In this document: piece by piece, positions 8,308 through 17,963 of the stretch
Layout: every line of letters starts with the position of its first letter
Position numbering within the stretch: the first letter of the stretch is position 1
Assembly (NCBI GenBank): GCA_963819175.1
Contig: CAWFVJ010000021.1
Coordinates: forward strand, 62,001-126,000
Direction of reading: 5' to 3'
Source of the DNA: CAWBRT01 sp963819175
Lineage (GTDB): Bacteria; Acidobacteriota; Terriglobia; Terriglobales; Acidobacteriaceae
Length of the DNA stretch: 64,000 bases
Notes under the pieces: model-generated
What the model was told of the DNA's origin: nothing
Databases searched by the model: none
Seen by the model: only the letters and a program-made list of their open reading frames with translations
Position numbers and translations under genes: made by a program

Positions 8308-10437
8308 GTGCACACGAACTACACGGCTTCTGACTTACTGCTGAGCGCACAAGCGTTCGCTCTGATGCCGCTCTTCTTTTTTATCCCCGGATTCGTGCTG
8401 GGCTGGCTGCTGCGTGTCCTCGACTTCAGGCGGAGATCGTTCAGCGAGCAAGTGCTGCTTAGCACTCCGCTCTCCTTGGCGGTTTGCCCGATTGCCACTT
8501 ATCTGGTTTGGTTGAGTACGTCCGTTGGCGTGGTGTGGTTCTTCTACGGAGGCTGCTGGGCGATCTTTCCGGTTGTCCTGGCATTCCAGGCGCGAAGATT
8601 TCGCTGGTCTGAGCTGCGCGTCTCGCGCTACACATGGATTGCGCTTGGAATTCTTGCGGTTTGGTGCCTCGTCATACTCTTCAGCCTCGTCGACCTGCAG
8701 ATCCAGGATCGCTTGTACTCCAGCGTGGCCGCGAACGACTACGGATTTCGTGTCCCGATCACGCAGGCGCTGGCGCAAAAAGGCCCACCGGGAGTCAATC
8801 CATTCTTCTATCCAGGCCGGGAAGTTCCGCTGCGTTACCACTACTTCTGGATGCTTCTTTGCAGTCTTCCGGTGAGATTGTTCGGCATTCGTGCGCTCCA
8901 CGCAATGTGGGGAGCGACACCGTGGTGCGCTATCGGGTTGATGTCGATGATCCCGCTGTTTTTGAAGTTCTTTTTCGGGCAGACGGCGAACCTCCGGCGA
9001 CAAACCGTGATCGGCATTTCTCTGTTGGCCGTCACCGGGCTGGACATTATCCCCACTGCCGCGAGCTTTGTGACTATGCCCCTGCAAATACAGGGCGACA
9101 TGGAGTGGTGGAACGAACAGGTCGCCTCCTGGATGGATAGCGTACTCTGGAACCCACATCACGTGTCCGCCCTCGTCGTTTGTCTGCTGGGATTCTTATT
9201 GCTGTGGAACGCCCGCTCCGCTTGCTGGCGCGACAGAATCATTGCCGTGTTGATTGCCGGGGCGGGCTTCGCTACCGCCTGTGGGCTTTCCGTTTTCGTG
9301 ACTTTCACGTTTGCGGTATTCATGGCGGCATGGTTGCTGGTCACGATCCATGAACAGAAATGGCTGGTGGCAGGGTTGCTGAGCCTTTCTGGAATTCTGG
9401 CGGTTTGTTTTGCGCTGCCGTTATTGAAGATGCTGTTGGCTCCAGCCGGGACGGGTAGTGGCTTTGCGACGTTCGGTATCAGGCCCTTTCACGTAGGGTC
9501 TGTCGTTCTCCAGCTTTTTCACGTAGTGTCCCCCTTGGCCTATCAAGCGGCGCACCTGTTCGCGCTTCCCTTGAGTTACTTCTTTGAGCTTGGGATTTTC
9601 GGCATAGTCGCGTTGTTTCGGTTTCGGGATAGCTGCCGTAAGATTCCGTCGCTCTCGGATGCAGAGAAGGCCAGTTGGGTGATGGTTCTGACGAGCCTGC
9701 TCATCGCGACCTTCATGCAATCTTCCGTGCTGGGAAATCCCAATGATTTGGGCTGGAGGGCTTTTCTGCCCTTTCAGTTCATTACGCTGCTGTGGGCCAT
9801 TCCGTTGGTGGAGAGCTGGTTGTACAGAGACGGAGGCGAAACCGCATGCGTTCCCGCGAGCGGTCCGCTGGCAATACGCCGTTCGTGGTTGGTTGCTCTT
9901 TTGGTTCTCGGATTGATCGGAACGCTGTATCAGGTTGTTTGTTTGCGGACCTACGCCATTGGAGTCGAAAAGGGTCAGGTGCTGGCGCCGGAATGGATTG
10001 AGGACGACGCAAACCTAGGCAGAAGACAGCTCGCCATCCGAGAGCTCTACGAAGCCATCAATCAGAAGCTACCGAAGGACATTATTGTCCAGCAGAATCC
10101 GGTATGCCGGCATTTGACCGAGCACTTGCTTTACAACGAGCGCCAGCGAGTGGCCGCAATGCGCGGCTGTGGGGCGAATTTTGGGGGCAATCTGCGCGAC
10201 TGCATAGACATAATCAGGAACACCTTTAGCTTCTACAGGATTCCGAATTCCATTCAGGACCTGGACTCCGCCTGTCGCGCGCTGTCGATCGATGTGATCA
10301 TCGCGACAGACTTGGACTATGTTTGGGCGGACCGGCGAAGCTGGGTGTGGCGAACGACCCCGATCGTCGCAAACAGATTCGCGCGAGCCTTCGCCTGCAG
10401 TGACCGCTCCAAGTTGGTGGCGAAAGTCGGGAATTAG
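8308..10437 (+). CDS. Large polytopic membrane protein, GT-C glycosyltransferase-like
   Basis: 709 residues from GTG 8308, with AGAAGGAG about 12 nt upstream. At least ten hydrophobic segments span residues 15-560, followed by a soluble C-terminal part of about 150 residues. The first large loop contains ANDYGFRVPITQAL and a FYPGREVPLRYHYFW segment, reminiscent of the acidic first loop of GT-C enzymes, which use polyprenyl-phosphate sugars. This similarity is only of general layout. The gene converges with another polytopic membrane protein, overlapping it by 4 nt, and a polyprenyl-phosphate-type glycosyltransferase gene follows. A role in envelope glycan assembly is therefore likely but unproven. 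Confidence 0.6.
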   Translation: MHTNYTASDLLLSAQAFALMPLFFFIPGFVLGWLLRVLDFRRRSFSEQVLLSTPLSLAVCPIATYLVWLSTSVGVVWFFYGGCWAIFPVVLAFQARRFRWSELRVSRYTWIALGILAVWCLVILFSLVDLQIQDRLYSSVAANDYGFRVPITQALAQKGPPGVNPFFYPGREVPLRYHYFWMLLCSLPVRLFGIRALHAMWGATPWCAIGLMSMIPLFLKFFFGQTANLRRQTVIGISLLAVTGLDIIPTAASFVTMPLQIQGDMEWWNEQVASWMDSVLWNPHHVSALVVCLLGFLLLWNARSACWRDRIIAVLIAGAGFATACGLSVFVTFTFAVFMAAWLLVTIHEQKWLVAGLLSLSGILAVCFALPLLKMLLAPAGTGSGFATFGIRPFHVGSVVLQLFHVVSPLAYQAAHLFALPLSYFFELGIFGIVALFRFRDSCRKIPSLSDAEKASWVMVLTSLLIATFMQSSVLGNPNDLGWRAFLPFQFITLLWAIPLVESWLYRDGGETACVPASGPLAIRRSWLVALLVLGLIGTLYQVVCLRTYAIGVEKGQVLAPEWIEDDANLGRRQLAIRELYEAINQKLPKDIIVQQNPVCRHLTEHLLYNERQRVAAMRGCGANFGGNLRDCIDIIRNTFSFYRIPNSIQDLDSACRALSIDVIIATDLDYVWADRRSWVWRTTPIVANRFARAFACSDRSKLVAKVGN

Positions 10438-11846
10438 ACCCGATTCGAGGAAGGCGCATCCGCCGAGAGAACTTCGCGCCCCGCCCGTCGGTGATTGATC
10501 CATTCCAGCACGAACGCGCCCGCCAGAAGGGGTAGTAACCAGATCACGCGGACCTGGTAACGGTCGTCAACCTCCGACAAGACGCCAGTCACGAATGCGT
10601 TGGCGACGACCGCAAAAAAGATCACCGCAGTGAGCCCCACAAGTCGATGAGACAGGTGTCGCCGCATCAACGGCACAAGAACCCCTAGCGAAACAATTGA
10701 CGCAATGACCGTCCAGGCTTGCAGCGATGTGAAGAATTCACTGGGTAACGTTTGCTGCGCCTGTCGGCTTTGCAAATAACGCCAACGTGCCCCCGGAAAC
10801 GCGTTCTCGAAATCATCGGAAATCCAGCCGCTTGGTCCGTTGAACACGCCAAATCTTATTAGCTGTCGCCAGAAGTTGCGGAACGAGATGGACAACTGCT
10901 CCCGTGGATAAGCGCGCAAAGTTGCCAGGACGAAAGGCATCTCCTGCCGAAGCAGTAGTTCTTGTGTTTCCTGCGAGGCGTTTTGCCAGATTCCATTCGC
11001 ATCCCAGAGAAAGTCGTCGGTGCTTTCGGGAAGACGATGAACATAATTGCACATAGCCAATTTCACATTCGGGCAATTCCGCTCCAAATACCAGCGCCCG
11101 GGGCCGTCAGTAATGATACGGGCGGTCAGATACGGCGGCCGGTCGCCAGTCAGCGACGGCTTGCCATACAGATACGCGTACAGCGCGTATTGGGCTGCGG
11201 CCGCAATCAGGAGAATCACGGCCACTCCCCCGACGGCCCTCCATCGTATGCGCGTCGAATGGCGCCAAACAACCACCAGCGAAGCCAACAATAGGCACAT
11301 TCCGGCGGCCAGTATCAAATGCGTGACATGGGACGCCGCAGCCCAGCAGGCAATAGGAACTACGGTCAGGCGTTCAGCGCGGGAGAGGGTCTCTGGGGCA
11401 AACACGAGCAGATAAATGGAAAGATACAGCACCGGGCCCAGGATATCCGGCATGATCAGGCCGACGACCCAGCCCAAGCCGGTGAACAGGGTAAGCGGCA
11501 CGACGAGGAAAAAGTAATGCGTCACCGTTTGCCGCGGCAAAAGTGATCGCACAACCAGCCAGATGACATATGCGGTCAGCAGGGCCTGAAGAACGACGAT
11601 GGGCCACGGGGTTATATTCCAGTGAAACGGCAGGATGACGAGGGAGTAGATAAACGACCGCTCGCCGTAGTAGTCCGCGAAGTTATGCAGGAACAGCGCC
11701 CGCGCTACGGGGCGGCCGCTCTCGATGTACGACAGCGAGTCCGGATATATCAGCGGATAGCCGTTATAAAGCGCTGGCCATGTCAGGAGAAGTGCCCCCA
11801 ACAGAACCGCGCTGCCGCGCCAAAGTGAACGGAAGGTCAGTCGCAT
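10434..11846 (-). CDS. Polytopic membrane protein, GT-C-like
   Basis: 470 residues with about ten transmembrane helices. The N-terminal loop PALYNGYPLIYPDSLSYIES carries an acidic residue in a setting seen in GT-C-type integral-membrane glycosyltransferases, then GERSFIYSLVILPFHW and a second acidic motif GLIMPDILGPVLYL. The C-terminal periplasmic segment is short. The gene converges with and overlaps the preceding large membrane protein by 4 nt, and lies just downstream of a family 2 glycosyltransferase on the same strand. A lipid-linked sugar transferase is the best guess. No specific family was recognised with certainty. Confidence 0.55.
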   Translation of the reverse strand: MRLTFRSLWRGSAVLLGALLLTWPALYNGYPLIYPDSLSYIESGRPVARALFLHNFADYYGERSFIYSLVILPFHWNITPWPIVVLQALLTAYVIWLVVRSLLPRQTVTHYFFLVVPLTLFTGLGWVVGLIMPDILGPVLYLSIYLLVFAPETLSRAERLTVVPIACWAAASHVTHLILAAGMCLLLASLVVVWRHSTRIRWRAVGGVAVILLIAAAAQYALYAYLYGKPSLTGDRPPYLTARIITDGPGRWYLERNCPNVKLAMCNYVHRLPESTDDFLWDANGIWQNASQETQELLLRQEMPFVLATLRAYPREQLSISFRNFWRQLIRFGVFNGPSGWISDDFENAFPGARWRYLQSRQAQQTLPSEFFTSLQAWTVIASIVSLGVLVPLMRRHLSHRLVGLTAVIFFAVVANAFVTGVLSEVDDRYQVRVIWLLPLLAGAFVLEWINHRRAGREVLSADAPSSNRV

Positions 11847-11906
11847 CTTGTTGTCAGGAATCTTTTTCAGCAGCTGAATCGCTCGAATTGTACTGCTTGT
11901 GAGAGT

Positions 11907-13109
11907 TCAAGACTCGCGCCGAACAAGCCCGAGCAAGCTCAGAAAAAAGCTGACGAGGCTCACCTCCAACCCAAGCGTGAAGGCTGCCATCGCAGGCAAC
12001 ACGATGCGTCCCATCTGAGCAGGGTCAAGTGGGCCAAAATGTTGCGCGCGCCATTGGCACAGGGCGAAAATCCATCCGGCGGCGCCGGCAAGGATGAGCA
12101 CTCCACCGGTCAAAAGGCCGGTCTCAAGTTTGACATATCGCAAAATGCGATTCAGGCGCGGATCCGCAGGCAGCAAGCCCTGTGTGACCCCGAAAATCTT
12201 GGCGAATACCGCAAAGGCGACGGCTTGGAACCCGACCATCACAAGCATGATGGCAAACGACAAAGTGTGAACATCGAGAGTTACCTGGCCCACCATGCGC
12301 GGTTGCGGAAGCAGCCAAGCCACCGTGAAAAGACCGATAGCCATAACTGCAATTCCTGGATAGAGAAACAGCCATCGTGGACTGTAAAGCAGCAAGAAAC
12401 GCAAGTGCCGCCAGCCATCGCGCCACGTCCGAAGGTGCGGTGGGCGGCTGCGGCCATCCGGCGCAAGTGTGGTTGGAACCTCCGCGATCTTCATCTTGAG
12501 CAGCGTAGCCCTGACCACCATTTCGCTGGCGAACTCCATGCCGACGCAACGCAATTCCATCTGCTCGTATGCCTTTTTGCTGAACGCGCGCAGTCCACAG
12601 TGGAAGTCGCCACTTGGGCTGGCAAAAAACAGCCGGCCGATGCCGGTCAGTATGGGATTTCCCAGGTAGCGGTGCAACGGCGGCATGGCTCCCGGAAGAA
12701 TGCCTCCCTGGAACCGATTTCCCATGACGACTTCGCTGCCCTCGCGTAGCTTTGTGAGGAATTTGGGCAACTGCCCGAAGTCATAGCTCGCATCAGCGTC
12801 ACCCATGATTACGTAGCGCCCGTGAGCCGCCTCAATTCCGCCTCTCAATGCATTTCCATATCCTTTTTGGGGAACCTGCACAACACGCGCCCCCGCCCGG
12901 GTTGCAATCCCCTGGGAACCATCCGTGCTGCCATTGTCGGCGATCACAATCTCGCCGTCGATTCCGTTCTCGCGCAAGGCCTCCGCCGCCCGTTCGATGC
13001 ATGTCGAAAGGGTTTCCGCCTCATTAAGGCAGGGCATCACGACAGAAATCTCAGGGGTTTCGGAGTTCACGAACGTTTCTTTGCCGAGCGCAGTACCAGT
13101 CGATGGCAT
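11907..13109 (-). CDS. Family 2 glycosyltransferase, polyprenyl-phosphate sugar synthase type
   Basis: An N-terminal GT-A domain has ISVVMPCLNEAETLSTCIE, the nucleotide-binding IADNGSTDGS, and the metal-binding MGDADASYDF (acidic triad). It is followed by a C-terminal membrane domain of about four helices. Enzymes of this layout transfer mannose or glucose from a nucleotide sugar to a polyprenyl phosphate on the cytoplasmic face; the product then feeds GT-C transferases. ATG 13109 is preferred over the upstream GTG 13145 because the extra 12 residues are not family-like. Neighbouring polytopic membrane genes support a shared role in envelope glycosylation. Confidence 0.85.
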   Translation of the reverse strand: MPSTGTALGKETFVNSETPEISVVMPCLNEAETLSTCIERAAEALRENGIDGEIVIADNGSTDGSQGIATRAGARVVQVPQKGYGNALRGGIEAAHGRYVIMGDADASYDFGQLPKFLTKLREGSEVVMGNRFQGGILPGAMPPLHRYLGNPILTGIGRLFFASPSGDFHCGLRAFSKKAYEQMELRCVGMEFASEMVVRATLLKMKIAEVPTTLAPDGRSRPPHLRTWRDGWRHLRFLLLYSPRWLFLYPGIAVMAIGLFTVAWLLPQPRMVGQVTLDVHTLSFAIMLVMVGFQAVAFAVFAKIFGVTQGLLPADPRLNRILRYVKLETGLLTGGVLILAGAAGWIFALCQWRAQHFGPLDPAQMGRIVLPAMAAFTLGLEVSLVSFFLSLLGLVRRES

Positions 13110-13332
13110 ATTGGCGTAGCTCTTACAATAAGAATTGCAAATCACAACATACCGGCAACAACCCTACTCGAATCACCAGGCTAGTCCCACCGAGATACCT
13201 TGACCGTAAACAAACGAAACCTCGCAATGCTGTATCCGGAGCAGTCATCTTAACTTGAAATTACCGTTTTGGCATTGAAAACATTTGGGTTATACGCCTG
13301 AATCAGCCGCGTTGGGCGCGAATCGCATCCCG

Positions 13333-14091
13333 TCACGCCGAGTGATCGCTGGCTAAACAAGCAATGATTGCTTGGATAACCGGCTTCGTCTCATTGGGGC
13401 CTCGAACTGGGATAGAAACAACTCCCGCCTCGACCGCCGGATAGTCATTCCCTCCCACAAACAAGGCATCGCCTATGAAAATCATCTCCTTCAATGAAAT
13501 GCCCAGCAGGTCTCGCAGCTTTCTGATGCCGTAGGCTTTGTCAATCCCAGGTTTGGTGACATCAATAGATGTCGAGCCCCCCAAGCGGACGGAAAACTCG
13601 GGTATCAACGTGTCAAGAATCACCTTGATCTTCTTCCGTTTGGCGAAATCGGGGTCCCATTTTTCCTTTTCTGCCAAGGGAGCCTGCTGACCTAACGCGG
13701 AAAATGTTATCTGGCTTCCCCGGTCTTCGATTGCCTCTCCCCAGAGCTTCTCGACCTTGAAGCCCGCCATCTCGACCGCTTTTTCCAGAGAGCCGACGAT
13801 CTTTTCTTTTTCATCCGCACTGAAATCCTCTGAGTACATCTTTTTCCAATCCCCCGTGTATTGAAAAAATTTTGTTCCGCAGGTAGGAAGAAGGGAAAGG
13901 TTCACGAGGTGTTCATCTTGGGGAAGATTGGAGAGCAATTGCTTTTCAAACTGTGGCCAACCACCTCCGGAAATCACGGCCACTTTGACACTGCCGAGAA
14001 GATTGTGAAGCAGTACCGACATTTCGGCATCGAGCGATGATTTGCTTTCGGCAAGCGTTCCATCCAAATCAAAAACAATTAGCTTCTTCAC
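13333..14091 (-). CDS. HAD-superfamily phosphatase (HAD-IIB, phosphomannomutase/sugar phosphatase-like)
   Basis: 252 residues with all HAD motifs: FDLDGTLAES (nucleophile Asp in motif I), VAVISGGGWPQF (motif II), KPGIDKAYGIRKL (motif III Lys region) and IFIGDALFVGGNDYPAVEAG (motif IV acidic residues). The insertion between motifs II and III is of the type-IIB cap kind, as in sucrose-phosphate phosphatase and eukaryotic-type phosphomannomutase. It is the third gene after ackA and xfp, 28 nt past xfp, so probably in the same transcript. It may act on a sugar phosphate linked to the phosphoketolase shunt. The substrate cannot be read from the sequence. Confidence 0.82.
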   Translation of the reverse strand: MKKLIVFDLDGTLAESKSSLDAEMSVLLHNLLGSVKVAVISGGGWPQFEKQLLSNLPQDEHLVNLSLLPTCGTKFFQYTGDWKKMYSEDFSADEKEKIVGSLEKAVEMAGFKVEKLWGEAIEDRGSQITFSALGQQAPLAEKEKWDPDFAKRKKIKVILDTLIPEFSVRLGGSTSIDVTKPGIDKAYGIRKLRDLLGISLKEMIFIGDALFVGGNDYPAVEAGVVSIPVRGPNETKPVIQAIIACLASDHSA

Positions 14092-14119
14092 TATCCTTGC
14101 ACCTCTGAATGCTGCGTAC

Positions 14120-16489
14120 TCATTTGCGATTGTTCCACTTCCAGTTCCGGATCTCCGGCATGTCCTGGCCGTATTTGTCGATATATTGCTTGTGCTCGAT
14201 CAGCTTGTCCTTGAGCTGCTGCTTCAGGTAGATGCCTTTCTCGCCGGTCTGCGGCAGGCGGTCTATGGCATCCATCACGAGGTGAAAGCGGTCGAGATCG
14301 TTCAGCACCGTCATATCGAAGGGCGTGGTGATGGTGCCCTCTTCCTTGTAGCCCCGGACGTGCAGGTTATCGTGGTTGGCGCGACGGTAGGTCAGCCGGT
14401 GGATCAACCACGGGTAGGCATGGAAGGCGAAGATGACAGGCTTGTCCTTGGTGAAAAGTTCGTTAAAATCCATGTCGCTCAACCCGTGCGGGTGTTCGGT
14501 TTGCGGCTGCAGCCGCATGAGGTCGACAACGTTGACCACCCGGATTTTCAACTCGGGCAGATGCTCGCGCATGATGGAGACGGCGGCAAGCGTCTCCAGC
14601 GTTGGCACGTCGCCGCAGCAGGCCATCACCACGTCGGGCGCAATGCCCTGGTCGTTGCTGGCCCATTGCCAGATGCCGATTCCCTCTGTGCAGTGCTTGA
14701 CGGCGGCGTCCATCGTCAACCACTGCGGCGCCGGGTGTTTGCCCGCGATCACGACGTTGACATAGTGGCGGCTGCGCAGGCAGTGGTCCATTACCGAGAG
14801 CAGGCAGTTTGCATCCGGCGGCAAGTAAACCCGCACGACCTCGGCCTTCTTGTTCACGACATGATCGATAAAACCGGGGTCCTGGTGCGTGAAGCCGTTG
14901 TGATCCTGGCGCCAGACATGCGAGGCCAGCAGGTAGTTCAGCGATGCGATCTTGCGCCGCCACGGGAGGTGCGACGTAACCTTCAGCCACTTGGCGTGCT
15001 GGTTAAACATCGAATCGACAATGTGGATGAACGCCTCGTAGCAATTGAAGAGTCCATGCCGCCCGGTGAGCAGGTAGCCTTCGAGCCAGCCTTCGCATTG
15101 GTGCTCGCTGAGCATTTCCATCACCCGCCCGGCGGGTGCTAGAGATTCGTCGTTCGGCACGGTTGCGGCATCCCATTGGCGTTTGGTCACTTCAAAGAGG
15201 GCCTCCAAGCCGTTGGAGAGAGTCTCATCAGGGCCAAAGACGCGGAAGTTCCGCTGCTCGCTGTTCAGCTTCTCCACATCGCGCAGGAAAGGCCCGAGCA
15301 CATGCGTGTCGCCGATGCCGCCGATTCCCGGCGAAGCCACGTCGACCGCGTAGTCGCGGAAATCCGGCATCCGCAGTTCACGGAGCAGAATGCCGCCGTT
15401 GGCGTGGGGATTGGCGCCCATGCGTCGTTCGCCCTTGGGCGCAAGTTCGGCCAGCTCCGGTTTCAATCGGCCCTGCTCATCGAAGAGATCCTCCGGCCGG
15501 TAGCTCCTCAGCCATTCTTCCAACAGCTTGAGGTGTTCGGGATTGGCGGCTGGGTCGGAGAGCGGCACCTGGTGCGAATGGAAGGTGCCTTCAATTTGCA
15601 CGCCGTCGACCACCTTCGGCCCCGTCCAGCCTTTGGGTGAATTGAGGACGATCATCGGCCAGCGCGGACGCGTAAAGTTGCCCTTGCTGCGAGCGTCCTG
15701 CTGGATTTTTCTGATTTGCTCCACCACCGTGTCGAGCGTTGCGGCCATGGCCTCATGCATCAAAGCGGGTTCGTGGCCCTCGACGAAGTGCGGCGTCCAC
15801 CCATAGCCGCGGAGCAACTGTTCCAATTCTTCACGACTAATTCGGGCGAGCACAGTGGGGTTGGAAATCTTGTAGCCGTTGAGATGCAGGATCGGCAGCA
15901 CCGCGCCGTCGGTTATCGGATCGAGGAACTTGTTCGAATGCCACGCCGTCGCCAGCGGTCCGGTTTCCGCTTCGCCATCGCCGACCACACAGGCGACGAC
16001 GAGATTGGGATTGTCGAACACAGCCCCGAACGAATGGCTAAGCGAATAGCCCAGTTCCCCGCCTTCATGGATCGAGCCCGGGCATTCCGGTGACGCGTGG
16101 CTGGGGATTCCTCCGGGAAACGAAAACTGAACAAAGAGCTTCCGCAGCCCGGCTTCGTCCTGGCTGATATTGGGGTATATCTCGCTGTACGTGCCCTCGA
16201 GGTAGGTGTTGCCCACGACGGCTGGGCCACCGTGTCCGGGGCCGGAGACGTAAATCATGTCGAGGTCATATTTCTTGATGACCCGGTTCAAGTGCACATA
16301 AATGAAGTTCTGACCAGGGGTCGTCCCCCAATGCCCCAGCAGCATGTGCTTCACATCCGCGAGCGTCAGCGGACGCTTCAACAACGGATTGTCGTAAAGA
16401 TAAATCTGGCCGACCGACAGATAATTGGCGGCGCGCCAGTACGCATCGATCTTGTGGAGCAGTTCGGGGGAAAGAGTTTTTGTCTTCAC
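14120..16489 (-). CDS. xfp: Xylulose-5-phosphate/fructose-6-phosphate phosphoketolase
   Basis: 789 residues, the normal length. It is a thiamine-diphosphate enzyme: GPGHGGPAVVGNTYLEGTYSE and GGIPSHASPECPGSIHEGGE in the N-terminal domain, the ThDP motif VGDGEAETGPLATAWHSNKF, then HLNGYKISNPT and a long C-terminal part. It splits xylulose 5-phosphate (or fructose 6-phosphate) with phosphate into acetyl phosphate and glyceraldehyde 3-phosphate (or erythrose 4-phosphate), in the cytoplasm. It starts 3 nt after the stop of ackA, so the acetyl phosphate would be used at once by acetate kinase to make ATP. The two genes form a complete phosphoketolase shunt. Confidence 0.95.
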   Translation of the reverse strand: MKTKTLSPELLHKIDAYWRAANYLSVGQIYLYDNPLLKRPLTLADVKHMLLGHWGTTPGQNFIYVHLNRVIKKYDLDMIYVSGPGHGGPAVVGNTYLEGTYSEIYPNISQDEAGLRKLFVQFSFPGGIPSHASPECPGSIHEGGELGYSLSHSFGAVFDNPNLVVACVVGDGEAETGPLATAWHSNKFLDPITDGAVLPILHLNGYKISNPTVLARISREELEQLLRGYGWTPHFVEGHEPALMHEAMAATLDTVVEQIRKIQQDARSKGNFTRPRWPMIVLNSPKGWTGPKVVDGVQIEGTFHSHQVPLSDPAANPEHLKLLEEWLRSYRPEDLFDEQGRLKPELAELAPKGERRMGANPHANGGILLRELRMPDFRDYAVDVASPGIGGIGDTHVLGPFLRDVEKLNSEQRNFRVFGPDETLSNGLEALFEVTKRQWDAATVPNDESLAPAGRVMEMLSEHQCEGWLEGYLLTGRHGLFNCYEAFIHIVDSMFNQHAKWLKVTSHLPWRRKIASLNYLLASHVWRQDHNGFTHQDPGFIDHVVNKKAEVVRVYLPPDANCLLSVMDHCLRSRHYVNVVIAGKHPAPQWLTMDAAVKHCTEGIGIWQWASNDQGIAPDVVMACCGDVPTLETLAAVSIMREHLPELKIRVVNVVDLMRLQPQTEHPHGLSDMDFNELFTKDKPVIFAFHAYPWLIHRLTYRRANHDNLHVRGYKEEGTITTPFDMTVLNDLDRFHLVMDAIDRLPQTGEKGIYLKQQLKDKLIEHKQYIDKYGQDMPEIRNWKWNNRK

Positions 16490-16492
16490 GGC

Positions 16493-17713
16493 TCAATTCT
16501 CCTCTTTTCTGCCAAGGCCGAGAACGCGGCAAACCAATTTGGCGATCATGCGTTCTTCGTCCGTGCGAATGACGCGTACCGTGACCCGGCTGGCCGCCGC
16601 GGAAATTACGCCATCGTTCGCCGCGTTTCGCTTTTCATCGAGTTCGATGCCAAAGAATCCCAACCCGTCGCAACTCCGGGTACGTACCGCAGGCGCATTT
16701 TCTCCGATGCCGCCGGCGAACACCAGCGTGTCCACTCCGCCGAGCGCCGCCGCGAATGCGCCGATCCATTTCTTGACCTGATAGCAGAACAGCGCGACCG
16801 CTTCAGCCGCCCGCACGTCCTCGGTTTCACGGTCGAGCAAGTCTCGCATGTCGGAGCTGGTCTCCGACACCCCGAGCAGTCCGGACTGAAAATTGACCAT
16901 CTCATTGAAGCGCTTGTCATCGAGGCCTTCGGTGCGCGCCAAGTACCACACCAGCCCGGGATCGAGATCGCCGGAGCGGGTACTCATCGGAATCCCGGCG
17001 GTCGGCGTGAAGCTCATGCTCGTATCGACGGACTTGCCGCCACGCACCGCCGCCAGGCTTGCGCCGTTGCCGAGGTGGGCGAGGATGACACGGCCTTGTG
17101 CCGCCTCCAATCCCGCCAGGCGCGCCAGCTCTCCCATCAGAAACGCATACGACAATCCGTGAAACCCGTACCGGCGCACTCCTTGCGCTTCGTAGCGGCG
17201 CGGGATCGGCAACAACCGTGCCACGCGCGGCAGATCATGGTGAAAAGCCGTGTCGAAGCACGCCACTTGGGGCAGGTCGGGAAACCGCCGATGAAACGCA
17301 TCGGTCAACAGAATCTCTTCCGGCAGATGTTCAGGATCGAATGCGCTGAGCCGGCGCAGCTCCTCGACCATTCCCGCGGTGATTCGCTGCGGTTCGCTAT
17401 ACTTCGGCCCGCCGTGCACCACGCGATGCCCCACCGCGGTCAATGCGTCACGCCCTCCCCGTTCCTCAATCCAATCCATCAGAGCGCCCACTGCCGCCGT
17501 ATGATCCGGCGCCGTCACTAGCCGCGAAAAGCTGTCTGCCTGGTTCAAGCCTTTCACCCGCAAGCTGGCCTCCGGCAGTCCAATCCGCTCGATCGCGCCC
17601 TCCAGAATCCGTCGCAGCGAATCACCTGCCTCGAACAGGGCAAACTTAATGCTCGATGAGCCGCCATTGATCGTCATAATGCGTGGGGTAGCTGGTTTCG
17701 TCGCTTCTTTCAT
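16493..17713 (-). CDS. ackA: Acetate kinase
   Basis: 406 residues, typical length. ASKHA-fold motifs are present: TINGGSSSIKFALF at the N-terminus, GHRVVHGGPKYSEPQ, CFDTAFH, RYGFHGLSYAF, HLGNGASLAAVRGGKSVDTSM, PTAGIPMSTRSGDLDPG and FAGGIGENAPAVR. It transfers phosphate between acetyl phosphate and ADP. It is the first gene of the minus-strand ackA-xfp-HAD group. No phosphotransacetylase gene is nearby, which fits acetyl phosphate being supplied by the adjacent phosphoketolase. Confidence 0.95.
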   Translation of the reverse strand: MKEATKPATPRIMTINGGSSSIKFALFEAGDSLRRILEGAIERIGLPEASLRVKGLNQADSFSRLVTAPDHTAAVGALMDWIEERGGRDALTAVGHRVVHGGPKYSEPQRITAGMVEELRRLSAFDPEHLPEEILLTDAFHRRFPDLPQVACFDTAFHHDLPRVARLLPIPRRYEAQGVRRYGFHGLSYAFLMGELARLAGLEAAQGRVILAHLGNGASLAAVRGGKSVDTSMSFTPTAGIPMSTRSGDLDPGLVWYLARTEGLDDKRFNEMVNFQSGLLGVSETSSDMRDLLDRETEDVRAAEAVALFCYQVKKWIGAFAAALGGVDTLVFAGGIGENAPAVRTRSCDGLGFFGIELDEKRNAANDGVISAAASRVTVRVIRTDEERMIAKLVCRVLGLGRKEEN

Positions 17714-17963
17714 CGTCTTTTCTTTCGTACTGGCAAGGCGCGTCCCTTTCCCAGCTAGATGCTAATCGACCTGAAGAACGAGAATGGGTTCATGCGGATC
17801 GCCCGTCCCAATCCATCATCATAGAACGGAAGGGCGTTCGCCGGCTGCGGCCGTTGGTAAACCCCGAGGCCGTAAGAGAAATTCATCGCCACAAAGACAA
17901 AGCTGGAGTACGGCAGGGTCAGGAAGATTTTGTCGCAGTATCTGCTTGGAAGGAAGGGGTTAA

